Notes: generated by a model not told the origin, from the letters alone. DNA of 64,000 bases from Paragorgia papillata (GCA_035771165.1 JAWNZC010000119.1:124001-188000); one strand, 5' to 3'. Positions 34,101-43,420 are shown, numbered from the stretch's first letter. A program made the numbers and translations.

Positions 34101-37100
34101 TATGTACTAGTTAAAACACTTACTGCGAATGTTTTAAATGGCTTCAAAAACTATCCATATAATAAGCTCATATAGAAATCAACTTTGAAAATTGACATTG
34201 CCTGAGCCGCAAATTAATGGAAGAAAAAGTTCATCGAAAATAGCGAGTGTGTCTCTATCACATACAGAGACATGTCACGGTCATGATTTTCCTTTGTGTT
34301 CTCCTTATGAATTATTAATGAGTTTTTGAATAATGATAAAAATTCACTGAGCTTTCGTCCTATACACTTAGGACTTCATCAGAGCAGGACTGAAGTTGGT
34401 CAGTTATTTACAAACAATTAGTTGTTAGCACACATCAACAAAATTACAATGAATATGCATGTGCGGGTGTATAAGTTTCATGTTTGCTATAAAAGTTTTA
34501 AAGTTATGAATGTTGCAATATTTTCATATTAATGATTACAAGCATTACCATTGCTCCTCTGTAGTAAGCTGTTGTGATTGTTCTGAATCGCTCTTGACCA
34601 GCAGTGTCCCTATACCAATCAAAATCATTATCAGTTGACAGATCACAAGTTAATGTGAGTATGCTTGACTCTCACTTCCAAGGACTCAAGTCAGGCATGG
34701 TTAAATGGGGTTAGAACATGTACTTAGATGGGTGATTATCTGTCTGAGCATGGGACTTATGCGAATAGAGTTATTAGATCTCTGCTGGGCTTCGAGTTTT
34801 TTTCCTTGGCAGTTTACCATCTTTTCACTTTGCTCTATCTAAAACACTGCCTACACAACACTCTAGTTTTTACTCTGATGAAGAGCTCTGCTTGAAATGT
34901 CAGTATTTCATTACCAAAACTATTCTCAGCAGTTTACCATCTTTTCACTTTGCTCTATCTAAAACACTGCCTACACAACACTCTAGTTTTTACTGATGAA
35001 GAGCTCTGCTTGAAACGTCAGTATTTCGTTATTAAAACTATTCTCGGCAGTTTACCATCTTTTTACTTTGCTCTATCTAAAACACTGCCTACACAACACT
35101 CTAGTTTTTACTCTGATGAAGGGCTCTGCTTGAAATGTCAGTATTTCATTACCAAAACTATTCTCAGCAGTTTACCATCTTTTCACTTTGCTCTATCTAA
35201 AACACTGCCTACACAACACTCTAGTTTTTACTGATGAAGAGCTCTGCTTGAAACATCAGTATTTCATTATTAAAACTATTCTCAGCAGTTTACCATCTTT
35301 TCACTTTGCTCTATCTAAAACACTGCCTACACAACACTCTAGTTTTTACTGATGAAGGACTCTGCTTGAAACGTCAGTATTTCATTATTAAAACTATTCT
35401 CAGCAGTTTACCATCTTTTCACTTTGCTCTATCTAAAACACTGCCCACACAACACTCTAGTTTTTACTTTGATGAAGAGCTCTGCTTGAAACGTCAGTAT
35501 TTCGTTATTAAAACTATTCTCAATAGCTTACCATCTTTTCACTTTGCTCTATCTAAAACACTGCCCACACAACACTCATATTCCTCAAGTTGAACAATTC
35601 ATTTAATAAGATTCGTTGACAACTTCCTGTTTTGAATTTGATTGGTGTTTGCTAAATAATCCTGTTTCTTAGAGAGCACTGCGTTATATTTACAAAAATA
35701 AACAAGCATCATACAATGAACTGCTAGCGAAAGCGGGTGTAATGCCACTGGAAAATCGCAGAATTCAAGACATAATGATCACAGTAAATAATTGTTTGAT
35801 TAATAAAGCACCAGAAAGCGTTAAAAATTTAATTTCACTTCGTAAGTCAGAATATAACTTAAGAGGAGATAATGTCTTAGTCATCCCAAAAGTAAACACA
35901 ACAAAAAAAGGCTTGAAATCATGGCGGTATTTTGCAGCCAAACATTGGAACTCTTTAGACAATAACATTCGATCCCAGACTTTATAAGAATTATACATAA
36001 CAGAACATTTGAATCCAGCTCATAACTAATATTAACTCACTTACTGTATTTATAATGCTAATAGCTTGTAACCATATTTTATTTATTTATTTTACTATAT
36101 TTTATCTGTTAATCTAACTATTTACTAATTTTATACATGTATTTTTAGTCTATTAATTTAAGTGGAAAGCCTGTAAACTAGCTGTTAGCTAAGCGTTGTC
36201 TCCAAGTTAAATAAAGTATTGTATTGTAGTATTGTATTGGTTGTTTAAAAACCAGAAACCAATCAAATTAAAAACAGGAAGTTAGCAATAATTTTCATCA
36301 AATGAATTGGTCAACTTGAGGAATATATTGCAACAATATAATTTAGGAACACTTCTATTGCCACAACTGTAAAATATGCTGAAAGCTTATAATTAACTTT
36401 AGACTATCAAGGTAACTAGGTCATGTCCACACTAATCCATTTTCAAACAAAAACCAACACCTCGTATCAAAAATGTATCAAAAGTTTTCTGTCCACACTA
36501 TTGTTTTTGAATAATTTTTGCCATCCACACAAGCCTACTGTAGTTGAATTTTATTGAGGACATGTCCTCCGATAATCATCATTTGGCCGCCGATAGGGAT
36601 TTTTCCCCATAATATGTAGGACACTTTTGTCCACCGATGGAGTTTGGAGTTTTTAAATTTTCCCGATCGATCGAACGTATGATTGTAAGAAAATGTTTGG
36701 TAATAGAATACCCCAGCCAATGATTGAATTATCAGCGTGTAAATGTTTTGGTGGCCATTGCGGGATCAGCCCAGAAATTCAGCCCGAAAATGCAGGCACA
36801 ACTGCGCTAACCACGTGTTCAAACACTGGTGGCCATGATTGCGCATCGACATTAAAATATGCAGAGGACATTGTTCAGTGTCGGAATGAAGCGATCTGCA
36901 TGTCCAAGCGAAGAAGACAGTCCTATATCTACTGAGTCACTACTAACTAATATCATGTGAACAGGGTTCGAATTAACGGTGTGCAATGTGCAATTTGCAC
37001 ATCGTTTTGGCCCAAATAGTGAAAATTGCAAATCACTTTTCAAAACGATGTGCAAAAAAAATCAGACTTGGGACTAATTTGAACATCCATCCACGTTTAC

Positions 37101-39035
37101 AGGTAATGCAATGCCAATCTGTTGGTACAGGTATTATGATTTTATAAAAAACGCTTTCACTTTGCTCTAGCAGCGTGTTCGCGAATCTTTGAAATGATAA
37201 AGTTGTTTTTTATCTCAATGCTCAACACAAATACGACCAGACTGGTAGGTATTATATTTTTAGCTGCCATGACAGGTGTAAATATTTTAGCTTTTCCAAT
37301 TTGGCTTTAGTGCTTTTGTTTTGCTTTTCGAAAAGCTGTTCAATCGAAATCGCTTTCTTTACTTATGGTTTCTTTATCGAAAGGCTGTACCAGCAAAGTA
37401 AACACCATTGAGAAATGGAAAGAAACATTACATGCCGACTGGCTTGAGTACAACGGTGATGGCAAAGTGGTGCATTCATTGCGTTGTAAAGTTTGCACAA
37501 TGAAAGAAAACAGAATTATCTCCGCGAAAAACTTCTCACACACATTTATAATTGGTTCAGCAATTGTGAAGAAGAACTCCGTAGTAAATCACATGAATTC
37601 GGATCAGCATAGGATGGATCGGTGGTATGGTCAAACGAAGCGCAGAATTGGATTTGGAGGCCATGTTTATCCCGAGAAACGAAAGAAGAAAAACAACGAC
37701 ACGTCCGACGCAGCGCGCCAACACGCCTACTTTTCTGATCAAGAGTCCGAAAGCGATTAGCTAAAATGCATTCAAAAGAGATTACAAATAACATTTCAAG
37801 ACTATTAAATTATCGCAGTTTGACCATAGGTTTGACTGAGTAGTTAAAATTATGACAGAGCTGTTATATTTTCAGCCTTTTATTTAACCATAGTTAATGA
37901 TTTAACATTCGTTCCAGAACCACATATTTTCGAAAAATAGTTGCACATCGTTTTTTCTCAACTAATTCGAACCCTGCATGTGAATGTTAGTCCCTCTTTA
38001 TCGTGGATTTAGTCATTTCCTGACTCTATAGGATAACAGTTTTGTCCTAGCCGAGAGAAAAATGTCCTTGGATAGCCTTGTGGAAACTCATTATCACAGG
38101 ACATTTTTGTCATTGGATGCAAAAAGTATAATTCGAGGCCTGCATCCACATTAAAACACCAAAATGACCCTGAACAAAGGCTGTGGGTGACTGGAACCCA
38201 GATCACATAATCATTGTGACGGCAGCGTTTTCAAGAAGCTTTGTTTTCACCATCCATACTGGTGCAGAAAAACAGTGTCTTCGAATGTCTCCACTCTGGT
38301 GTGTATTTTCGAAAAGCTGTTTTTGGTCACTGAAAACACCGGATTAGTGTGGACGAAAGGCCTAACCTGTATCAAAAAGTCTCTGTTTTCAAACGAAAAT
38401 GGATTAGTTTGAACATTGCCTAACAATAAGGGTCAGTCAAGGTTATAGTGACACTGAGTCAGCAACCTGAACACAGCAGGGTACATATACATATATATAT
38501 TAATATCAATTTATATAATATGAGGAATTATCTTCACCTAGATATTGAAAAGGAATTAAATAAAGGTTTATATGTGATAACTAGTTGTTTATAACCTAGA
38601 TTATTAATATAAAGCTTAATTCTATTGTCTCCTAAAGCTGATAAGCTCAAACACATAAAGATCAGTCAGTCATTTCTCATTTGCCATCAACGGAAATATA
38701 TACTTTACCATATCTGCAATTTTATTTTCTTTCCATCTAGTTCAATCGTCCTTATCTTGAAGTCAATACCTGGATATCAAAAAACAAACACGGATATTAC
38801 AAAACATAAAGAACTTTAAGAGAGCGACAACCAAATATAGCATCTTGTATACAAGTCAAGGAGACAGGTAGGTAATCATAGAAATTTTTTAACAAATATT
38901 AAATTGGTTACCAATCGTTGAGATAAAAGTCGAGTTGAAGGCATCTTCGGAAAATCTGAATAGCACACATGTTTTTCCAACTCCTGAATCGCCAATAAGT
39001 AAAAGTTTAAATAAAAAATCATAGGTTTTTGCCAT
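25083..39035 (-). CDS. Rab8: Rab8 small GTPase, complete, seven exons
   Basis: The coding sequence is complement of exons 38912-39035, 38709-38769, 34549-34609, 33763-33840, 29625-29714, 27607-27723 and 25083-25169. Every junction is GT-AG and in phase, giving 205 residues. Visible motifs are the P-loop GDSGVGKT (15-22), switch I with T40 (FISTIG), DTAGQE (63-68), NKCD (121-124), ETSAK (149-153) and a C-terminal CTLL. Rab8 proteins direct post-Golgi vesicles to the plasma membrane and cilium, anchored by a prenyl group on the terminal cysteine. The switch and flanking regions ([20 protein letters not shown]) favour Rab8 over Rab10 or Rab13. The CTLL ending predicts geranylgeranylation. Introns are loaded with satellites and transposons, but no exon is damaged. 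Confidence 0.97.
25290..26075. other. Rab8 intron 6, proximal part
   Basis: No gene is recognised. GGATATGAGCT at 25310 is inverted as AGCTCATATCC at 25349, a short foldback. The remainder is AT-rich. Confidence 0.5.
26083..26195. mobile_element. CTCG-apex foldback in Rab8 intron 6
   Basis: AACAGTTATACCATGAGCTC and inverse are the arms, and the apex is CCAACTCGGCGAAGCGCCTCG. Confidence 0.8.
26555..27343. mobile_element. 789-bp TIR element with GCGCGATCGCGC subterminal palindromes
   Basis: CAGTGCTTTCAATGA and TCATTGAAAGCACTG are perfect 15-bp termini, and GATCT lies directly outside both, a possible 5-bp duplication. Near each end are GC-rich dyads of the form AGCGCGAT-ATCGCGCT. No transposase is visible. 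Confidence 0.82.
27607..27723 (-). CDS. Rab8: Rab8 exon 6 (G5 motif)
   Basis: 39 codons, phase 0 at both ends, read [15 protein letters not shown] and end KGKMDKKL before GTAAAT. Confidence 0.97.
27813..28681 (-). mobile_element. hAT element with decayed transposase
   Basis: TAGGCTGAGGCGGTTTA and TTAACCGCCTCAGCCTA are the termini. Flanks CCTCCCTC and CCTGCCTC match 7 of 8, consistent with a hAT duplication. It sits in Rab8 intron 5 with its remnant coding sequence on the same - strand. Confidence 0.82.
28090..28643 (-). pseudogene. hAT transposase C-terminal fragment
   Basis: In one frame the - strand reads [14 protein letters not shown], then [17 protein letters not shown] and NPLKW, then TGA. 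In the same frame after the stop it reads [20 protein letters not shown] and [17 protein letters not shown]. This is the hAT dimerisation domain (Dimer_Tnp_hAT) with the classic [10 protein letters not shown] motif. An upstream frame in another phase ([12 protein letters not shown]) shows at least one frameshift. Confidence 0.88.
29247..29560 (+). pseudogene. BED zinc-finger N-terminus of a hAT/ZBED-type protein, frameshifted
   Basis: The ATG at 29247 gives [14 protein letters not shown], then [11 protein letters not shown], and the next frame continues [18 protein letters not shown]. Together these make a BED finger (C-x2-C, H-x4-H). The join needs one G removed from the GGG at about 29343-29345. 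The frame runs on as low-complexity sequence without a transposase core. It lies antisense in Rab8 intron 5, close to exon 5. Confidence 0.8.
29625..29714 (-). CDS. Rab8: Rab8 exon 5 (G4 motif)
   Basis: 30 codons read [19 protein letters not shown] and end KGEQ before GTAAGT. Confidence 0.97.
29862..30332 (-). repeat. 120-bp satellite, array A, about 4 copies
   Basis: The unit contains CTCTGATGAAG, GCTTGAAACGTCAGTATTTC and CACTTTGCTCTATC (given on the - strand). The period is 120 bp. The same family forms arrays at 34809, 57255 and 57841. Open frames across it are periodicity artefacts. Confidence 0.95.
30800..31478 (+). repeat. 20-bp minisatellite ACCTTACGTTACGTTGTGAG
   Basis: About 33 copies, with variants CTTGCG for CTTACG and ACATTG for ACGTTG alternating in higher-order blocks. 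Confidence 0.95.
31481..31641. mobile_element. 161-bp MITE with TTA duplication
   Basis: AGCCGGTTTCCCACTGG and CCAGTGGAAAACCGGTT bound it, with TTA on both sides, as in Harbinger-type elements. It is inserted in the 20-bp minisatellite, whose motif resumes after it. Confidence 0.78.
31851..32073. mobile_element. MITE with possible TTAA duplication
   Basis: CCCTAATCAAACGGGAACGC and its near-inverse GCGTTCTCGTTTGATTAGGG form the arms, extended by AAGTCATCGCAAGTTGGCAG. TTAA lies outside both ends. Confidence 0.75.
32432..33712 (+). repeat. 129-bp satellite, array 1, about 10 copies
   Basis: TCTGGTGTTAGACAGAGTAA recurs with a 129-bp period, each unit containing TTAACTCATTGCTGCCTAGG. It ends 50 bp from Rab8 exon 4. 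An inverted array of the same unit is at 49285-49920. Confidence 0.96.
33763..33840 (-). CDS. Rab8: Rab8 exon 4
   Basis: 26 codons, [16 protein letters not shown] through NWIRNIEE, phase 0, donor GTAAGT. Confidence 0.97.
34100..34345. mobile_element. Foldback-type repeat with CATTAATAATTCATGAG inverse
   Basis: AAAACACTTACTGCGAATGT, ATTTTCCTTTGTGTTCTCC and ATGAATTATTAATGAGTTTT occur in the same order at 55180-55410 and inverted at 15180-15400. Confidence 0.6.
34549..34609 (-). CDS. Rab8: Rab8 exon 3 (G3 motif)
   Basis: One base completes W62, then [20 protein letters not shown], donor GTAATG. Confidence 0.97.
34640..34790 (+). mobile_element. Diverged 5S-rRNA-derived SINE fragment
   Basis: GGGGTTAGAACATG and TACTTAGATGGGTGA recall the 5S core GGTTAGTACTTGGATGGGTGA, seen better preserved at 42021-42090. 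Divergence is high. Confidence 0.4.
34809..35578 (+). repeat. 120-bp satellite, array B, about 6 copies
   Basis: CAGTTTACCATCTTTTCACT recurs with an approximately 115-120-bp period. Some units lack CTC before TGATGAAG. It runs directly into the foldback at 35575. Confidence 0.95.
35575..36362. mobile_element. Foldback, CTTCCTGTTTTGAATTTGA family, split by a LINE
   Basis: The left arm (35575-35670) and right arm (36240-36362) match the two halves of 21818-22091. The intervening 0.57 kb is the LINE fragment. Confidence 0.85.
35671..36239 (+). mobile_element. 5'-truncated LINE with (TATTG)n tail
   Basis: The frame 35673-35987 encodes [53 protein letters not shown] and [13 protein letters not shown]. 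That is the C-terminus of a CR1/L2-like non-LTR ORF2. A 3' UTR of about 230 bp ends in repeated TATTG. Truncation at the 5' end and the repeated tail are hallmarks of target-primed reverse transcription. Confidence 0.88.
36962..37976 (+). mobile_element. 1,015-bp hAT element with a zinc-finger-only gene
   Basis: CAGGGTTCGAATTA and TAATTCGAACCCTG are perfect 14-bp termini, flanked by the perfect 8-bp duplication CATGTGAA (36954-36961 and 37977-37984). Subterminal TTGCACATCGTTTT occurs near both ends and once inverted, a candidate transposase binding site. The only gene is 37365-37760. Confidence 0.95.
37365..37760 (+). CDS. 131-residue zinc-finger protein of hAT type, no catalytic domain
   Basis: The frame is intact from ATG to TAG. 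It contains [23 protein letters not shown] (C-x2-C) and, 40 residues on, HMNSDQH (H-x5-H). This is the N-terminal finger region seen in KIAA1586/ZNF862-type hAT-derived proteins. A basic KRRIGFGG...EKRKKKNN stretch and an acidic end (DQESESD) follow. There is no room for the RNase-H-like core or the dimerisation domain within the element. It could bind the element's ends in trans, act as a repressor, or be an unexpressed remnant. Function is inferred only. Confidence 0.75.
   Translation: MVSLSKGCTSKVNTIEKWKETLHADWLEYNGDGKVVHSLRCKVCTMKENRIISAKNFSHTFIIGSAIVKKNSVVNHMNSDQHRMDRWYGQTKRRIGFGGHVYPEKRKKKNNDTSDAARQHAYFSDQESESD
38709..38769 (-). CDS. Rab8: Rab8 exon 2 (between switch I and II)
   Basis: G42 is completed from exon 1, then [19 protein letters not shown] and two bases of W62, donor GTAAAG. 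Confidence 0.97.
38912..39035 (-). CDS. Rab8: Rab8 exon 1 (P-loop and switch I)
   Basis: The ATG at 39035 starts [20 protein letters not shown]. The exon ends after the first base of G42, donor GTAACC. MAKTYD is the usual Rab8 start, which fixes the start codon. Confidence 0.97.
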
Positions 39036-39175
39036 CCAAATGCCGGAGGAAAATCTACTCTTGTTCTTTGGTGTTTGCCATCAGGTGTGGTGAACTGCTA
39101 CTGCGCATGTACACGCACTCTGTTCGTTTCGGAGACTGGGGCGAGTTTGGTCGTCGCGAGTGGAAGGGTGGGGGC
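39036..39175 (-). promoter_or_regulatory. Probable Rab8 5' UTR and promoter
   Basis: No TATA box was recognised. The stretch 39098-39165 contains TGCGCATGTACACGC and GGAGACTGGGGCGAG, which recur in an intergenic repeat at 40143, 40970, 43655 and 43826. Transcription start is unknown. Confidence 0.4.
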
Positions 39176-39352
39176 GGTAATAATTCTGGTTATAAATCCA
39201 TGTCCTATTTACACGAATTGTTATCCTTAGGTTAGGTTGTGTGTTGGGGTAAGGCTTTCATGAAGTACCTGGGTTATGTAGGACATGGAATTATTACCAT
39301 AATTCCAAATCCTAACCAATAAATTCGTGAATATAGGACATGGATTTATAAC
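39176..39352. mobile_element. Two nested GGTTATAAATCC MITEs of the same family
   Basis: The inner copy (39188-39298) is flanked by ATAATTCT and ATAATTCC, 7 of 8 matching. It lies inside the inverted outer copy, which starts GGTAATAATTC and ends GGACATGGATTTATAAC. Only about 140 bp separates the nest from the Rab8 start codon. Confidence 0.85.
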
Positions 39353-39679
39353 AGGGGGTGGGCAAGGGGACACGCTGCCAAACGTTTTACGCATGCGCGA
39401 CGTCCAAGCTTCGTCCTCGGAAAAAGAGCGGTAAAACACTGAAATATTTGGACTGGTCCGAGAGTCCGACACAAAAGTTAAAATTATAAGCATATATACT
39501 ACCAAAAAGATAAGGTAGGTAATTTGTGCATGGCTTCCTTGTCAATATTGTAACACTCTCTGAATTTACCCCTTCGTAATTTTCTTTACCCTTTTTTTAA
39601 AACACAAATGAATAGTCGAGTCTTACTTAGTCTTCACTGTCTGGTTGTTGTCGCCACAGCTCGTTCCCACTTCTCTTGC

Positions 39680-40054
39680 TGGCCCAATTTCAAAAGAAAT
39701 ATGGGCCAGGTAATAACCACTAATCTCATTCTCGCGTCATCAGGGCTAAATCCACTTATGACGATTGCAGTTTTACTCATAGCCACTAAAAACGCGCGAA
39801 ATCAACCAATAGGAAAGCAGAAGTCTTTAGTGGTTACCTGGCCATATTAGGTGGGATCTAGCCTGGTACCCTGGCCCAATCAAAGAATATGGGCCAGGTA
39901 ACCACTAAAGACTTCTGCTTTCCTATTGGTTAAAATTTCGCGCGTTTTTAGTGGCTATGAGTAAAACTGCAATCGTCATAAGTGGATTTAGCCCTGATGA
40001 CGCGAGAATGTAATTAGTGGTTACCTGGCCCATATTTCTTTTGAAATTGGGCCA
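39680..40054. mobile_element. Foldback with about 165-bp arms
   Basis: TGGCCCAATTTCAAAAGAAAT and inverse open long arms that pair through CAGGGCTAAATCCACTTATG and AACCAATAGGAAAGCAGAAG with few mismatches. The spacer contains CTAGCCTGGTACC, also present outside the right arm. Confidence 0.88.
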
Positions 40055-40142
40055 GGGTACCAGGCTAGATCCCACCTAGCGAGCGCCTGTTTAATTACTG
40101 AATAATTAATAATTATTTAATAATTAAGAACGTTAATAATCA

Positions 40143-40240
40143 TTACTGCGCATGTACACGCGGGGTGTCCCTAGGGAGACTGGGGAGAGTTTAGTAGTCG
40201 CGGGTAGGAACAAAAAGTCAGGTTGATTTCCGCCTTAGGG
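40143..40240 (+). repeat. TGCGCATGTACACGC repeat unit
   Basis: This unit, with GGGAGACTGGGGAGAG and GTAGTCGCGGG, recurs at 40970, 43655 and 43826 and, shortened, at about 43990, 44130 and 44285. It resembles 39098-39165 upstream of Rab8. Confidence 0.7.
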
Positions 40241-40254
40241 CCTGTTTAATTTCT

Positions 40255-40925
40255 GATAATTAAGAATTAAAGAAATACCAAATGTTTTCCGTGTTTGGAT
40301 ACTCTGATCCAAACACGCGGGAAATTGCGAGACTGGAGAAAAGCGTAATAATACACGAGCCGTAGGCGAGTGTTTTTAGCTTTTCGAAGGTCGAGCAATT
40401 TCCCAAGTGTTTGGATAAGAGTCTCCAAACACGGAAAAAATAATTTGGTATTTCCTTTATAAAATAATCACAAGTGAATATGATTATAAAATAACATGTA
40501 TACTACGCGAGCCCTGATTGGTCAATTGCCGTGTTTGGATCAGAGTATCCAAACACAGAAAATTCCCGCCAAAACGATTTCTTGAAAATGTCGGACAGTA
40601 TATCATATTCACTTGTGATTATTTTATAAAAGAAATACCAAATGGTTTTTTCCGTGTTAGGAGACTCTTATCCAAACACTTGGGAAATTGCTCGACTTTC
40701 GAAAAAATAAAAACACTCGCCTACGGCTCGTGTTTTGTTACGCTTTTCTCCAGTCTCGCAATTTCCCCCGTGTTTGGACCAGAGTATCCAAACACGGAAA
40801 ACCATTTGGTATTTCTTTAATACTGTCCAATATTTTCAAAAAATCGTTTTGGCGGGAATTTTCCGTGTTTGGATACTCTGATCCAAACACGGCAATTGGC
40901 CAATCAGGGCTTGCGTAGTATATAT
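40255..40925. mobile_element. Composite foldback, GTGTTTGGATACTCTGATCC family
   Basis: The 20-bp word GTGTTTGGATACTCTGATCC and its inverses occur six times. Two similar blocks face each other, each with apex GAGCCGTAGGCGAG or its inverse. Confidence 0.8.
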
Positions 40926-41305
40926 GTTATTTTATAATATTTAATAATTAAGATACTTAATAATAATCATTACTGCGCATGCGCACGCGGGTTCATTTGG
41001 GAGACTGGGGAGAGTTGAGCAGTCGCAGGTGGGAACAAAAACTGAGGTAGATTTCCACCTTAGGGCCTGTTTAATTACTGAATAATTAATAATTATTTAA
41101 TTATTTATTACATTCGTGTTAAACAGTGGCGTAACTAGGAATTTTAAGCTGGGGTGCAAGCCAATCTCGTTCCCAGAGCCAAATATGCCCGGCCGCGCGG
41201 GCAAGTACGAGCTAGATTTGGGTGCAAGCATTAAGATTTTCCGACTAGTGGGCGTTGTCATGTGGGCGTGGTCACGTAGCAAAATGCCATATTATTCACT
41301 AATTA

Positions 41306-41416
41306 GGTTATAAATCCATGTCCTATATTCACGAATTTATTGGTTAGGATTAGGGTGCGTGTTGGGGTCAGGCTTTCATGAAGTACCTGGGTTATTTAGG
41401 GCATGGAATTATTACC
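41306..41416 (+). mobile_element. hAT-like MITE, GGTTATAAATCC family
   Basis: Flanked by the perfect duplication ACTAATTA at 41298-41305 and 41417-41424. Confidence 0.95.
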
Positions 41417-41754
41417 ACTAATTACTCGGGCTACCTGTGGCGGCCGAGTCTAGGTTTCGGCTCCGTTTGTTATTTTTATTTTTTCGTCACACAAAATTGC
41501 AAAATTGCGCAATACCTCCCATATATGGAGCCTACACTTCGAGTGTTCGAGTAACGACAACCCCAGGTAACCCTAAATCTAACCACAATCCCCCAGGGAG
41601 AAAGTTCCACCTCTCAGACCCTGACTACAACATCACTACTGTTTTTTTTGTTATATGCTTTTTAGTTTAACAACCCGCATGCGGGCGAATTCTAGACACT
41701 TTTAAAAATTGACAATTCAGGATAATCCCGTTACCAATGTGAAGTTACAGATTT

Positions 41755-42125
41755 TACAGATTTTTAATTACTTCTTCCCACAAGGGGCTTTTCAAGAGCA
41801 ATTTACATTACTAAATTTCAAGTGGCAGAGTTGAAGGCATATTAAAGGCGCTCGAAGCAGCCGCCCTACGACACATTTATGACACACATGTCAGACCACG
41901 AATCACAGACCTAGGTGTTGATTTTATGGAGGGAGGAAAACCGGAGAACACGGCGAAAAACCCTCGAAGCACAGGAGAGACCAACTAAACTCTACTCACA
42001 TGAGTGTTCCAAGCTCGAGAACGGGGTTATTCCCAGACGGTCACCCATCCAAGTACTAACCCCGTTAAACCGGGCTTAACTCAGTTTTTGGTGAGAGGCA
42101 GCGCCCTAACAGCACACGCCACCCG
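41755..42125 (-). mobile_element. 5S-rRNA-derived SINE
   Basis: On the - strand GAGTTAAGCCCGG, GGGTTAGTACTTGGATGGG, TGACCGTCTGGGAATA and CCCC (42021-42090) follow the 5S rRNA internal promoter region. A body with GTGTTCTCCGGTTTTCCTCC follows. The 3' tail TAAATTGCTCTTGAAAAGCC, then GTGGGAAGAAGTAATTAAAA, resembles the LINE 3' end at 63063-63120. This layout is that of SINE3-class elements. Confidence 0.8.
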
Positions 42126-42634
42126 CGTGCTTCACATTCAGCCTTCGATCTGATTTTCCTCATAGAGACCTCCGCGGCACTTTCCAGTAGCCCAAGCGAA
42201 CGCCTGACCCGGCGTCTTGTTTATATAACATTACATCATTTCTACTCATAATCATTATATACATCAATTATGTTAGCAAACAAAAAACTGTAAATGGTTA
42301 GAAAGTCAATATTGGTACTATTCTGATCTGGAGAAAGGCAACTTAGAGATTTCAATACACCGACTGTTGTGTCATTGAAACGGGTATTCAGGTATGTTAT
42401 GAATGATAGCATCCAAAAAAAGCTCACATGGAAATTTCCGACAGGGAATCAGAATTTTCCGACAGATGACCCTCAAGATGTTAAGTGTGGGGGAGCCACC
42501 GCCCCCCCCCCCCTGCCCCCCTATAGTTACGCCACTGGTGTTAAAACAACTAGAAGATTTTTAAATATTTAATCAGCATGTAAATTAGAAAGAAGATATT
42601 TTAATAAACACCGCCGTTATTATTTATAATTATT

Positions 42635-42960
42635 ATATAAAATAGAGTGTTTTATTGATTTTTCCACCACTAATAAAAGTAATAATCTCACATGTGCGAT
42701 TATTTATGATAATCGCACATGTGACGATTATCCCTGAATCTGCATCATAGTTTAATGCAATTTTTGCAAGGCAATAGGACAATTTTTTTATATAATAAAC
42801 AGAGCAATACATGGATGCTTGGAAATATGAAATTTATTTCTCGTGTTGACCAGGATATGTCACTCGTTCGCTTCGCTCACTCGTGAGATATCCTGGTCAA
42901 CACTCGAAATAAATTTCATATTTCCGCACATCCATGTATTATTCTCATTTATTTAATAAT
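42635..42960 (-). mobile_element. CTCG-apex foldback, ACATGGATG family, copy 1
   Basis: AAATAGAGTGTTTTATTGAT, ATAATCGCACATGTGACGAT, then arms AAATATGAAATTTATTTCTC and inverse around CACTCGTTCGCTTCGCTCAC. Copies 2 and 3 (43095, 51344) are in the opposite orientation. Confidence 0.85.
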
Positions 42961-43094
42961 TATTTAATAATTATTTAATAATTATTTAATAATTAAGAAT
43001 AATTAAAACAATATACTTAATAATAATCATTAGTATAAATACACCGGTGATTATAGAAAATCACGCGCGCTGATTGGTCGAGCTACTTCGGATT

Positions 43095-43420
43095 AAATAG
43101 AGAATAATACATGGATGTGCGGAAATATGAAATTTATTTCGAGTGTTGACCAGGATATCTCACGAGTGAGCAAAGCGAACGAGTGACATATCCTGTTCAA
43201 CACGAGAAATAAATTTCATATTTCCAAGCATCCATGTATTGTTCTGTTTATTATATAAAAAAATTGCCCTATTGCTTGCAAAAATTGCATTAAACTATAA
43301 TGCTCATTCAGCGATAATCGTCACATGTGCGATTATCATAAATAATCGCACATGTGAGATTATCACTTTTATTAGTGGCGGAAAAATCAATAAAACACTC
43401 TATTTTATATAATAATTCTC
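43095..43420 (+). mobile_element. CTCG-apex foldback, ACATGGATG family, copy 2
   Basis: Nearly identical to 51344-51660 over its length and inverse to 42635-42960. Copies 1 and 2 together make a 0.8-kb inverted pair. Confidence 0.87.

Larger units (their letters stand above)
36425..38425. mobile_element. TIR element hosting a hAT insertion
   Basis: CACACTAATCCATTTTCAAAC at the left and GTTTTCAAACGAAAATGGAT at the right are inverse ends. GTCCACACTA-like words recur near both ends. The hAT element at 36962-37976 interrupts it. Confidence 0.55.
41124..42537. mobile_element. 1.4-kb hAT-like element with perfect 8-bp duplication
   Basis: CAGTGGCGTAACTAGGA and TATAGTTACGCCACTG are the ends, and GTGTTAAA occurs at 41116-41123 and 42538-42545. 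Cargo includes a truncated MULE-like piece (41160-41180), the MITE at 41306-41416 and the 5S-derived SINE. No transposase is present. Confidence 0.92.

Noticed and set aside
42021..42090. Functional 5S rRNA gene
   Set aside because: Only the internal promoter half is 5S-like. The 5' part is diverged and a non-rRNA body and LINE-like tail follow.
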